The notes: a model not told the origin generated them from the sequence alone. Counted from the first letter of the stretch, positions 1 to 5,211 are shown. The stretch: DNA of 7,186 bases from an uncultured Blautia sp. (GCA_934426285.1 CAKRYE010000084.1:1-7186); one strand, 5' to 3'. Made by a program: numbers and translations.

Positions 1-92
1 TCATCCTCTGCTGCACTTACACATACTGTGCAGGAAAGTGCCATAGCTGCTGCCAGTAACGGTGCGATTACCTTTTTCACATTTTTTCTCAT
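1..92 (-). CDS. N-terminus of an exported protein, probably a sugar ABC transporter binding protein (partial)
   Basis: Only the first 30 codons are in the window; the gene runs off the left edge. The start is the ATG at 90-92, preceded by a strong AGGAGG (101-106 on the plus strand as CCTCCT) 8 bases upstream. The peptide has a classical Sec signal: a basic n-region (MRKNVKKV), a hydrophobic core rich in Ala/Leu, and a probable signal peptidase I site after VSA, before AED. The sequence ALSC resembles but does not meet a lipobox, so a lipoprotein is possible but less likely. The gene lies directly downstream of a LacI-family regulator and behind a promoter overlapped by a LacI-type operator. 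In Clostridia this layout usually means a carbohydrate ABC transporter operon beginning with the solute-binding protein. That identity is inferred from context; no binding domain is visible. Confidence 0.7.
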   Translation of the reverse strand, partial: MRKNVKKVIAPLLAAAMALSCTVCVSAAED

Positions 93-173
93 TTTCTCTT
101 CCTCCTGATTTCTGGTGTCATACACAAACAATTCCATAATTTCCGCTGCATAAAGCTCTTTTATTCTGTTTGC

Positions 174-185
174 GCAACCGCTTGT
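174..185. promoter_or_regulatory. LacI-family operator O1, promoter-proximal
   Basis: The plus strand reads GCAACCGCTTGT, a pseudo-palindrome around a central CG, as expected for LacI/GalR-family operators. It shares the block TTTGCGCAAYCGYTT with the site at 302-313. It sits about 10 bases downstream of the -10 element of the minus-strand promoter at 196-224, over the expected start of transcription, where a bound repressor would block initiation or early elongation. The assignment to the adjacent repressor is inference. Confidence 0.6.
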
Positions 186-195
186 TCATGTTTCT

Positions 196-224
196 AGTAT
201 ATTCTAATATATTCTCAAAGTCAA
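196..224 (-). promoter_or_regulatory. Sigma-A-type promoter of the exported-protein operon
   Basis: On the minus strand the -35 is TTGACT (219-224), the spacer is exactly 17 bases and the -10 is TATACT (196-201), each hexamer close to consensus. Transcription should start near 189, giving a leader of about 95 bases before the ATG at 92. Operator O1 overlaps the start region. Confidence 0.75.
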
Positions 225-300
225 TTAGCCATTATTATCTAAATTTCTATCTTTGTTTTTGCTATATTGCACAACTCATGTTACTGTTTCAACCTTTTTG

Positions 301-315
301 CGCAATCGTTTCCAT
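301..315. promoter_or_regulatory. LacI-family operator O2 / cre-like site, distal
   Basis: The plus strand GCAATCGTTTCC (302-313) is a second pseudo-palindrome with central CG; its minus-strand reading ATGGAAACGATTGCG fits the CcpA cre consensus WTGNAANCGNWNNCW at all but the last position. It may be an auxiliary site for the adjacent repressor or a catabolite-repression site for CcpA; the sequence cannot decide. Its centre is 128 bp upstream of the O1 centre, about 12 helical turns, which would permit looping. Confidence 0.55.
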
Positions 316-396
316 CATGGGTTTATAATTTTCTGCAACAAAATAAGTGCAGATGTCAGCATTAATTGTTCTCTGACAACTACACTTTTATAATAC

Positions 397-418
397 CAAA
401 AGCAGCACTGCCTCTGCT
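397..418 (-). terminator. Weak possible terminator after the lacI-family gene
   Basis: Minus-strand transcript: AGCAG, an 8-base loop, CTGCT, then a short U-run (UUU followed by GG). It begins 3 bases after the stop codon. The stem is only 5 bp and the U-tract short, so read-through into the downstream operon is quite possible. Confidence 0.3.
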
Positions 419-420
419 CT

Positions 421-1428
421 TTACTGTGTTGATTCCCTTAAAATCACCTGATAATTAAGTGGTTTTATCTCTTCCTGTGGATTTTCTCCCAGTATTTCCA
501 GAAGCTTGATACATGCCATCTGCCCCAGTCCTGTGGTATCAAATTTAATACTGGTAACCGGAGGATTGTGATATTCCAGATTTTTACTGTCATACATACT
601 TGCTATCTTCATCTGCATCGGTACCTGTATCTTCTTCTCCCGCAAACTGCTCATACACATGCTGCAGATCACATCATCCATACATACAATGCCATCTGCA
701 CCTGCTTCATATAACCTGCTTACTGCCTCCGATACAATCAACTGATTATCTGCATTCATAAAAATAAGATTCTCATCAACAGAAATTCCCAGTTCCTGAT
801 GTGCATCCAGAAATCCCTGGTATCTGCTTCCTGTAACATTATAAGACTCGTTTCCTCCAAGCAGTGCAAGACGACGCATTCCCTTCATCAGCATAATACT
901 GGTCAGTTCTTTTCCTGCCTCCTGATTTTTATTATCTACAAATGGAACATCAGGTTCATTTGTGGGACCTATGAGAACAAAGGGCTCTCTGCAAGTTTTC
1001 AGATATTTCTGTATTCTGGAGCTGACTACTGCTCTGCTTACTATAATTCCGTCTACCTTTCTGTTCGCCTCCAGCCTCTCGATCTGTGATACATCTTCCC
1101 CATCAACCATCGAAATGATAATATCATAATCATGTGCTGAAGCAATCTCGCAGATTCCATTCATACAGTCTTTAAAAAAAAGGAACTCTGTAGCAACATA
1201 ATCCTTTGGCATCAGCAATGCAATATTATAAGTCTTTCTCTGCGCCAGTCCCCTTGCAACAACATTGGGACGATAATCATGCTCCTTAATAAACGCAAGA
1301 ACCCTGTCCCTGGTTGCCTGTCCGATTCGTCCCTTTCCTGAAATTGCCCTGGATACCGTTGTTTTGCTGACTCCCAGTTCCCGGGCAATATCATCAATTG
1401 TATATATTTTCTTTTCTTCTGTCTCCAT
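421..1428 (-). CDS. LacI/GalR-family transcriptional repressor
   Basis: The 335-residue product has the usual length and layout of a LacI-family repressor. The N-terminal helix-turn-helix spans about residues 9-34, with YTIDDIARELGVSKTTVSRA as its core; SKTTVSRAIS is the recognition helix. A hinge helix follows near RPNVVARGLA (53-62), with Leu61 as the likely minor-groove-intercalating leucine. From about residue 67 (YNIALLMP) to the end is the two-lobed periplasmic-binding-protein-like effector domain, including VDGIIVSR, DNKNQEAG and a C-terminal VTSIKFDTTGLGQMA segment. The ligand cannot be read from sequence, though a sugar is typical. The ATG at 1428 is preceded by a fair GGGGTG about 12 bases upstream. 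A TATAAT (1464-1469) could be its -10, but no good -35 lies behind it. The gene sits upstream of, and co-directional with, an exported-protein gene whose promoter has two LacI-type operators, so it is probably a local regulator. Confidence 0.92.
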   Translation of the reverse strand: METEEKKIYTIDDIARELGVSKTTVSRAISGKGRIGQATRDRVLAFIKEHDYRPNVVARGLAQRKTYNIALLMPKDYVATEFLFFKDCMNGICEIASAHDYDIIISMVDGEDVSQIERLEANRKVDGIIVSRAVVSSRIQKYLKTCREPFVLIGPTNEPDVPFVDNKNQEAGKELTSIMLMKGMRRLALLGGNESYNVTGSRYQGFLDAHQELGISVDENLIFMNADNQLIVSEAVSRLYEAGADGIVCMDDVICSMCMSSLREKKIQVPMQMKIASMYDSKNLEYHNPPVTSIKFDTTGLGQMACIKLLEILGENPQEEIKPLNYQVILRESTQ

Positions 1429-1471
1429 AATAACAATAACACCCCATTACCATTACACAATCAATTATATA

Positions 1472-1528
1472 AAAAGGAATCTTTCTTTTACTGATAATCC
1501 ATCTATCAATAAAAAAATGATTCCTTTT
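1472..1528 (-). terminator. Long near-perfect hairpin, probable terminator of the parA unit
   Basis: A 57-base inverted repeat starts 6 bases after the stop of the 61-codon gene. The outer 10 bp (AAAAGGAATC 1472-1481 with GATTCCTTTT 1519-1528) are perfect, followed by TT/AA, TTTTA/TAAAA and TGATA/TATCA blocks separated by single symmetrical mismatches, closing on the 7-base loop ATCCATC (1497-1503). That is 22 pairs and three mismatches. Both strands end in a pyrimidine-rich run (CCTTTTTATA on minus, CCTTTTCTTTTTT on plus), so it could end transcripts in either direction. It is AT-rich and longer than most terminators, and it abuts the possible lacI -10 element, so a role as an operator or small mobile remnant is not excluded. 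Confidence 0.55.
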
Positions 1529-1533
1529 CTTTT

Positions 1534-1719
1534 TTAAAGAAGATATACCGGAAGTTCATCCTTAATATGAACAGGTCCATCTATTGATTCTTTCCTGTCC
1601 TCTGTAACAAATACCGCCTCCAGTTTTTCCGCATCCTGTGTGGAAATCACAGATCTTTTTACTGTTTTCTTTGCACCTGCATTTGCAGCCCGCTTAATAC
1701 TTTCTTTTCCTACTGGCAT
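1534..1719 (-). CDS. Small basic/acidic protein translationally coupled to ParA, candidate ParA partner
   Basis: I do not recognise a named family. The 61-residue product is bipartite. Residues 1-24 (starting MPVGKESIKR) contain seven Lys/Arg and only one acidic residue, with Ala and Gly between them; residues 29-55 are rich in Glu/Asp. It ends in the hydrophobic tail ELPVYLL. There is no signal peptide, membrane segment or cysteine. The ATG (1717-1719) overlaps the parA stop by 10 bases, and a strong AGGAGG lies 10 bases upstream inside the last parA codons, so the two genes are almost certainly co-transcribed and translationally coupled. Short Lys/Arg-rich N-termini are known in ParA/MinD partners (ParB and cargo adaptors), where they stimulate the ATPase; by analogy this may be the dedicated partner. 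That function is inference. The hairpin at 1472-1528 follows the stop directly. Confidence 0.75.
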   Translation of the reverse strand: MPVGKESIKRAANAGAKKTVKRSVISTQDAEKLEAVFVTEDRKESIDGPVHIKDELPVYLL

Positions 1720-2498
1720 AGCTTCATTACCTCCTCTGCTAACTTTGTATATTCTTTGGCACTTCTGCTTGATCTTTTATATTCAACAACCGGAATACTG
1801 TTATCCTGAGACCATTCTACAGAACTGTCCACTCTGATGATCTGTTCAAATACATGGATATCCTCCAGTTCATGCAAGGTTTCCATAGTCTGCTTATAGT
1901 AATTCTTTCTTGTATCCACCTTTGTCACTGCAATTCCGGCTATTTCCAGATCCGGTGAAATCTGCCTTACTTCGTTAAGAAATTCAAACATATTTGCAAG
2001 TCCAAACATCCCCCATGGGCTTGCCTCAACAGGAATAATCACTTTATCTGAGGCACATAAAATATTCATAACCCAGCCTCCCAATGTAGGTGGCGCATCG
2101 ATCAGAATATAATCGTACATTCCTGACTCTTTGATCTTCTGAAGACATTTACGCAGAATAAACTCTCTCTGCCATTTTGTAAACAATTCATATTCTATGG
2201 AACTCATTAAGGTAGAGGATGGGATCAGATCCAGATTTTCATAAGGAGTATGTATCACATAATCTGTCAGATCTTCCTGCTTTTTAATGCCATAGTACAG
2301 ATTCTTTTCTCCTGCCGCATGCTCCAATACCCAGTCCTCTGAAAAAAAAGCCAGCGACAGATTCAGCTGCATATCTCCATCTACCAAAAGAACCTTTTTT
2401 CCGGTCTGCGCAATTGCTGCACCCAGGTTAGAACAGGTTGTGGATTTTCCACTTCCGCCCTTATTATTTGTAAAACATATGGTTATGGTTTTTCCCAT
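1710..2498 (-). CDS. Orphan ParA/Soj-type Walker ATPase
   Basis: A 262-residue ParA-family P-loop ATPase of typical Soj length. Visible motifs are the deviant Walker A, KGGSGKSTT (13-21), with the signature Lys13; the A' motif VDGDMQLN (39-46) with Asp40; Walker B, YILIDAPP (130-137), with Asp134; the VTKVD nucleotide-base region (191-195); and a C-terminal EYKRSSRSAKEY segment (239-250) whose basic residues match the non-specific DNA-binding patch of Soj. Such proteins dimerise with ATP, coat the nucleoid and are cleared by a partner that triggers hydrolysis. A TTG start at 2513 is open, but the ATG at 2498 is preferred because GAGGTG lies 7 bases upstream of it and that site overlaps the TTG-proximal codons. 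There is no N-terminal HTH and no adjacent parB; the only co-transcribed gene is the 61-codon one. It may position a chromosomal locus, a protein complex or another cargo. Confidence 0.93.
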   Translation of the reverse strand: MGKTITICFTNNKGGSGKSTTCSNLGAAIAQTGKKVLLVDGDMQLNLSLAFFSEDWVLEHAAGEKNLYYGIKKQEDLTDYVIHTPYENLDLIPSSTLMSSIEYELFTKWQREFILRKCLQKIKESGMYDYILIDAPPTLGGWVMNILCASDKVIIPVEASPWGMFGLANMFEFLNEVRQISPDLEIAGIAVTKVDTRKNYYKQTMETLHELEDIHVFEQIIRVDSSVEWSQDNSIPVVEYKRSSRSAKEYTKLAEEVMKLCQ

Positions 2499-2531
2499 GT
2501 TTTCACACCTCAATTTTCTTCAACTATCTTC

Positions 2532-2560
2532 ATTATATGAGTTTTATTCTTTGTTTTCAA
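2532..2560 (-). promoter_or_regulatory. Sigma-A-type promoter of parA
   Basis: On the minus strand: -35 TTGAAA (2555-2560), spacer 17 bases, -10 TATAAT (2532-2537). The start of transcription should be near 2525, about 27 bases before the parA ATG. The GTTAC/GTTC repeat cluster begins 8 bases upstream of the -35. Confidence 0.8.
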
Positions 2561-2568
2561 CTGTTTTC

Positions 2569-2625
2569 GTAACTATTGGCGCTATTCGTTACCGTTCTGT
2601 TACTGTTCACTCCGTTCACAGTAAC
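2569..2625. repeat. GTTAC/GTTC repeat cluster upstream of parA, possible operator or parS-like site
   Basis: Within 57 bases the pentamer GTTAC occurs four times: inverted at 2569-2573, direct at 2588-2592 and 2599-2603, inverted at 2621-2625. The two direct copies belong to an 11-base repeat (GTTACCGTTCT, GTTACTGTTCA), one helical turn apart, and a third GTTC lies at 2614-2617. GTTACTGT (2599-2606) and ACAGTAAC (2618-2625) form a perfect 8-bp inverted repeat with an 11-base loop. Just outside, TTGGC(GC)TAT(TC)GTTAC on the left matches the complement of GTAACATAGCCAA on the right except for two 2-base insertions. Repeats beside a parA promoter are typical of partition centromeres or autoregulatory operators, but function here is inference. 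Confidence 0.55.
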
Positions 2626-2685
2626 ATAGCCAAAATTCTTTTTCTTTCCTTCCCCATAAAACTTTTGATTTTCAAAATAAAAGGC

Positions 2686-2713
2686 TTGCATTTTAGAATA
2701 ATTGTGTTATAGT
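2686..2713 (+). promoter_or_regulatory. Promoter of the hemolysin III family gene
   Basis: Plus strand: weak -35 TTGCAT (2686-2691), 16-base spacer, -10 TATAGT (2708-2713) with an extended TG one base upstream (2705-2706). Transcription should start near 2720, about 60 bases before the ATG at 2780. The extended -10 may compensate for the poor -35. Confidence 0.5.
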
Positions 2714-2779
2714 ATTCATATACTTGATATGTAGTTTTAATTACTATGTTAAATAGTTTTAAATTTGGAGGCGATAATT

Positions 2780-3442
2780 ATGAAATTTAAACTGAAAGAT
2801 CCCGGAAGTGCCATCACTCATGGTATTGCTCTTTTACTGGCTATAACCGGAGCCATTCCCCTTATTGTCAAGGCAGCCCGCTCCTATGATGTGATCCACA
2901 TTGTTGCATTAAGCGTTTTTATCCTGACTATGATCCTGCTTTATGCAGCCAGTACCATCTATCACTCTATAGATTCTACAGAAAAAGTAAACCGGCGTCT
3001 CCGCAAAATAGATCATATGATGATTTTCATTATGATTGCAGGCAGCTACACTCCGGTATGTCTCATAGTTCTTCATAATCGCATTGGATATATTCTATGT
3101 GCACTGGTATGGACAATTGCCATATTGGGAATGATTTTAAAATGCTGTTGGATCACCTGTCCAAAATGGTTTTCTTCTGTACTGTACATCACCATGGGCT
3201 GGCTGTGTGTCCTGGCATTCGTACCTATTTTCCATGCTCTCCCACGGGCTGGCTTTGACTGGCTTCTGGCCGGAGGAATCATTTACACCATCGGCGGCGT
3301 GATCTATGCTTTAAAAGTTCCTCTGTTTGATGCCAGACACAAAAATTTTGGCTCACATGAAATCTTTCATGTCTTTATCATGCTTGGAAGTGCCTGCCAC
3401 TTTGTAGTTATGTATTTCTTTGTTGCACCACTTCCTGTATAA
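2780..3442 (+). CDS. Hemolysin III / PAQR-family membrane protein (TrhA/YqfA type)
   Basis: A 220-residue, seven-helix integral membrane protein of the hemolysin III (progestin and adipoQ receptor, PAQR) superfamily. Family signatures are the N-terminal ITHGIALLLA (12-21), the Ser-x3-His region STIYHS (58-63), KIDHMMIFIMIAGSYTP (76-92) with Asp78, and the last-helix segment SHEIFHVFIMLGSACHF (192-208) with His193 and His197. In PAQR proteins three His and nearby Ser/Asp bind a metal and support hydrolase-like chemistry. Despite the name, bacterial members are generally housekeeping membrane proteins linked to membrane fluidity rather than proven toxins. The ATG at 2780 is chosen over an in-frame TTG at 2765 because GGAGG (2767-2771) lies 8 bases upstream of the ATG and overlaps the TTG. 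It is transcribed alone, divergent from parA, and ends at a strong terminator. Confidence 0.93.
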   Translation: MKFKLKDPGSAITHGIALLLAITGAIPLIVKAARSYDVIHIVALSVFILTMILLYAASTIYHSIDSTEKVNRRLRKIDHMMIFIMIAGSYTPVCLIVLHNRIGYILCALVWTIAILGMILKCCWITCPKWFSSVLYITMGWLCVLAFVPIFHALPRAGFDWLLAGGIIYTIGGVIYALKVPLFDARHKNFGSHEIFHVFIMLGSACHFVVMYFFVAPLPV

Positions 3443-3447
3443 AAAGT

Positions 3448-3497
3448 AAAGCAGTTATTCAATTATAAATATATAGCTGAATAACTGCTTTTTTATT
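3448..3497. terminator. Bidirectional terminator between hlyIII and the transglutaminase-like gene
   Basis: A perfect 14-bp stem pairs AAAGCAGTTATTCA (3448-3461) with TGAATAACTGCTTT (3478-3491) around a 16-base AT-rich loop. The plus strand continues into TTTTTATTTTAT and the minus strand into ACTTTTTAT. It starts 6 bases after the hemolysin III stop and lies 5 bases beyond the converging stop at 3502, so it should serve both genes. Confidence 0.88.
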
Positions 3498-3501
3498 TTA
3501 T

Positions 3502-4485
3502 TTATATTGCTACTTTCCTCATTGGATATAATCCATAAGACCCATAAGAAGCTCCAAAATATTTATAATACCCTTTTGCTTCTGAAAATAACGGATCATA
3601 TACCAGACCATTGATTTCCGCCCAGCAGTGGCCACTTCCATTTGTCTGGGATGTATCTACACAGGCATATACATTTTTATATCCCAATGCCTTTGCCAGG
3701 TATGCAAAAGAGCATGCATCTGAGAAGCAATTTCCTCTTTTTCCATTATTAATAAAATAATCATTTGCATATAGCGCCGGCCATGAGGTCTGATTCACAT
3801 ATTTCCTTGTGGTACCGTAATAATGGCTGATTACCCATTTGTAGCAGGTCTCAAATTTCTGATTTTTTGACATTTGAGGTGTTGTAATCTGAGAAACTAT
3901 CTGTTTTGCTCTCTGCAGAGTTTCATAATCATAAGCCTGCGCAGCAGTCATTTTTTTACCTTTGGAATTATAATATACATTTCCCTTTTTCCAGGCTTCC
4001 ATTACTCCCTTGGCAGTACAATAATAAATATTGTTTCCGGATTTCACAGTTTTTGTTTTCATTACACCATTTTCAGCAAAATAGTAATATTTGCCTTTTA
4101 TCTTTTTAATACCACTGCAGCGTTTTCCGTTTGTATTAAAATAAAATTTATGCTTATTATGTGTGACCCATCCTGTTTTCATAAATCCCTTTGCATCAAA
4201 ATAATAAACACTCCCTTCTACTCTCTTCATCCCCACAAGGAATTTATTATTTTTATAATATTGTTTTTTCTTCCCTACAGTTATCCAGCCATTTTTCACT
4301 TCCGGAATGGGAGTCGGCGTAACCTCCGGGGTTATTACAGGTTCATTCTGTTCCGGAGCAGGTGTTATGATTTCCTGTGGAATCATAGTTATTTCCGGTG
4401 TGGTATTCATATCCGCTCCAGCTGTCGGTACACTGCCCAAAACACATACTGCACATGCCACAATCCATTTTGTCATCTTTTTCAT
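3502..4485 (-). CDS. Secreted cell-wall-binding-repeat protein with transglutaminase-like domain
   Basis: The 327-residue product has four parts. Residues 1-24 are a Sec signal peptide (MKKMTKWIVACAV..., likely cleavage after AGA). Residues 26-63 form a Pro/Thr/Glu linker. Residues 65-179 hold about five or six Tyr/Gly-rich choline-/cell-wall-binding-type repeats of roughly 20 residues, such as GSVYYFDAKGFMKTGW and GKYYYFAENGVMKT, which tether proteins to wall glycans. Residues 185-327 are a transglutaminase-like (papain-fold) domain with the triad readable as Cys253 (GNCFSDACSF), His286 (SGHCWAE) and Asp297 (VYDPLF). It probably acts outside the cell as a cysteine peptidase or cross-linking enzyme; the substrate is unknown. 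AGGAGG lies 9 bases before the ATG and abuts the stop of the upstream GIY-YIG gene, 14 bases away, so they form one transcription unit. Confidence 0.9.
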   Translation of the reverse strand: MKKMTKWIVACAVCVLGSVPTAGADMNTTPEITMIPQEIITPAPEQNEPVITPEVTPTPIPEVKNGWITVGKKKQYYKNNKFLVGMKRVEGSVYYFDAKGFMKTGWVTHNKHKFYFNTNGKRCSGIKKIKGKYYYFAENGVMKTKTVKSGNNIYYCTAKGVMEAWKKGNVYYNSKGKKMTAAQAYDYETLQRAKQIVSQITTPQMSKNQKFETCYKWVISHYYGTTRKYVNQTSWPALYANDYFINNGKRGNCFSDACSFAYLAKALGYKNVYACVDTSQTNGSGHCWAEINGLVYDPLFSEAKGYYKYFGASYGSYGLYPMRKVAI

Positions 4486-4499
4486 TTCCTTGGTCCTCC

Positions 4500-4742
4500 T
4501 TAAAAATTTATAAGCTCCAGTTTTCTTTCTCTGGTAAGCTGCTTAATCTGATATTCCCTCTGCATAGCCTCTTCTTTCGTAAAAAAGCCCTCGTAATACA
4601 CAAGAGATACCGGTCGCTTTGTTTTTGTATATTTTGCACCGTTTCTGCCGCCATTGTGAGCCTTCAGGCGTTTCTCCAGACAGTTTGTCCATCCTGTATA
4701 AAGAGTCCCGTCTGCACACTCTACCATATATGTATAATTCAT
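4500..4742 (-). CDS. GIY-YIG nuclease-superfamily protein, UPF0213 (YazA/YhbQ type)
   Basis: An 80-residue single-domain protein, the normal size for UPF0213. YTYMV (3-7) stands for the GIY segment and LYTGW (14-18) for YIG; the catalytic-type Arg25 lies in CLEKRLKAHN, followed by GAKYTKTKRPVSLVYYE (35-51) and Glu63 in REYQIK, so the active-site residues appear intact. Members have the fold of structure-dependent endonucleases; cellular roles are poorly defined and a DNA or RNA nuclease function is family-level inference. The ATG at 4742 is fixed by an in-frame stop two codons upstream; a GAGGT lies 11 bases before it. The TAA stop merges with the AGGAGG of the downstream transglutaminase-like gene, indicating co-transcription. 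A longer reading frame overlapping its 5' half in another phase shows no family signature. Confidence 0.9.
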   Translation of the reverse strand: MNYTYMVECADGTLYTGWTNCLEKRLKAHNGGRNGAKYTKTKRPVSLVYYEGFFTKEEAMQREYQIKQLTRERKLELINF

Positions 4743-5036
4743 GCTTCATCTGTACCTCATCTATGTAAAGGACAACCATCTGCCATAAAACAATCCCAGC
4801 CTCAAATCATGGTCATCCTCTTTTTTATGATAAACAGCCGGTATCATACTTGTATCTTAATCAGCACAAACATTCATCATTTACTTTTCTTGTCTGCATC
4901 CAATACAAAATCTTTCTGATTCTACATTTTCTAAGCAGAACGGAAAACCGACTGCAATTTTATTTTCCCATCCAGAGCGTATTTGAAAAATACTCTAGTA
5001 ACGGTTCTGTTTTCTCATAATAACTTTATCTATTTT

Positions 5037-5065
5037 ATTATACGGTAATTTCACTATTATGTGAA
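5037..5065 (-). promoter_or_regulatory. Promoter of the GIY-YIG/transglutaminase unit, with overlapping palindrome
   Basis: Minus strand: -35 TTCACA (5060-5065; one mismatch to TTGACA), 17-base spacer, -10 TATAAT (5037-5042). The expected start is near 5030. The palindrome TTCAC-TATTAT-GTGAA (5050-5065) covers the -35 and much of the spacer and could be a repressor site. Confidence 0.65.
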
Positions 5066-5078
5066 TAACTTCCACTCA

Positions 5079-5102
5079 GTTTATTTAACCGTTTATTTAA
5101 CC
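5079..5102. repeat. Perfect 12-bp tandem repeat upstream of a promoter
   Basis: GTTTATTTAACC occurs twice without gap (5079-5090 and 5091-5102), and the following G extends the match to 13. On the minus strand it reads GGTTAAATAAAC twice and ends 13 bases upstream of the -35 at 5060-5065. Spacing near one helical turn and position just upstream of the -35 suggest tandem activator binding sites, as used by OmpR-type response regulators; this is inference. Confidence 0.7.
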
Positions 5103-5147
5103 GAATCAAGTAAGTCCCCTGCTTCAATTGCGAATATCCGCTTGACT

Positions 5148-5178
5148 AAAAAATAGAACCAGTTTTTTCTGGCTCTAT
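5148..5178 (-). terminator. Rho-independent terminator after spoIIQ
   Basis: Minus-strand transcript: AUAGAGCCAG, loop AAAAAA, CUGGUUCUAU (10 pairs including one G-U), then a run of U's running into the stem (UUUUUU). It lies 33 bases after the spoIIQ stop. On the plus strand the G-U pair becomes an A-C mismatch, so the structure favours minus-strand RNA. Confidence 0.88.
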
Positions 5179-5211
5179 CTTTACGAAATAAATCTTCTCG
5201 TTCTCTTAACT

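Larger units (their letters stand above)
93..420. other. 328-base regulatory intergenic region
   Basis: No gene is seen here. The region lies between the lacI-family stop and the start of the exported-protein gene, both read leftward. It holds one strong minus-strand promoter (196-224), two LacI-type operators (174-185 and 302-313), a weak possible terminator (397-418) and a 5' leader of roughly 95 bases in front of the exported protein. A second possible minus-strand -35 (TTGAAA, 286-291) next to the distal operator lacks a good -10. Confidence 0.6.
4743..5211. other. 469-base intergenic region with long leader
   Basis: No convincing gene is seen. Read on the minus strand, it contains the spoIIQ terminator (5148-5178), a 12-bp tandem repeat (5079-5102), a promoter (5037-5065) and then an approximately 290-base leader before the GIY-YIG start. 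The leader contains a 7-codon open frame starting MRKQN (about 4996-5019, no ribosome binding site), a hairpin GCAG-CGG/CCG-CTGC near 4934-4955 and a 7-bp inverted repeat TATGATA/TATCATA (4826-4832, 4842-4848). Part of the leader could fold around these, but I do not recognise a riboswitch class. TATGAT on the minus strand in the last repeat could be a second -10, without a good -35. Confidence 0.5.

Noticed and set aside
799..1089. A 96-codon plus-strand frame inside the lacI-family gene
   Set aside because: Antisense shadow of a gene with clear LacI-family motifs throughout.
2499..2513. Extension of ParA to a TTG start
   Set aside because: The TTG overlaps the GAGGTG that is well placed for the ATG at 2498; the extra residues add nothing conserved.
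2663..2677. Short palindrome TTTTGA-TTT-TCAAAA between parA and the hemolysin III gene
   Set aside because: Low-complexity AT-rich DNA makes a 6-bp match of this kind likely by chance, and no gene signal depends on it.
2765..2779. Extension of the hemolysin III protein to a TTG start
   Set aside because: The TTG lies in the ribosome binding site (GGAGG, 2767-2771) of the ATG at 2780.
3874..4503. A 209-codon plus-strand open frame opposite the transglutaminase-like gene
   Set aside because: It is antisense to a well-supported gene, rich in Phe/Ser/Ile/His as expected from a complement of Lys/Asn/Gly/Tyr-rich coding, and shows no family motif.
4543..4779. A 78-codon minus-strand frame overlapping the GIY-YIG gene
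   Set aside because: It shares the DNA in another phase; the GIY-YIG frame has a full family signature and this one has none.
4826..4848. Inverted repeat TATGATA/TATCATA as a terminator
   Set aside because: The U-run is on the wrong side: on the minus strand it is followed by A's, and on the plus strand no gene ends there.
4398..4919. A 173-codon plus-strand open frame running across the GIY-YIG gene and into the intergenic region
   Set aside because: It is antisense to the GIY-YIG gene, has no ribosome binding site or recognisable domain, and its composition is that of a shadow frame.
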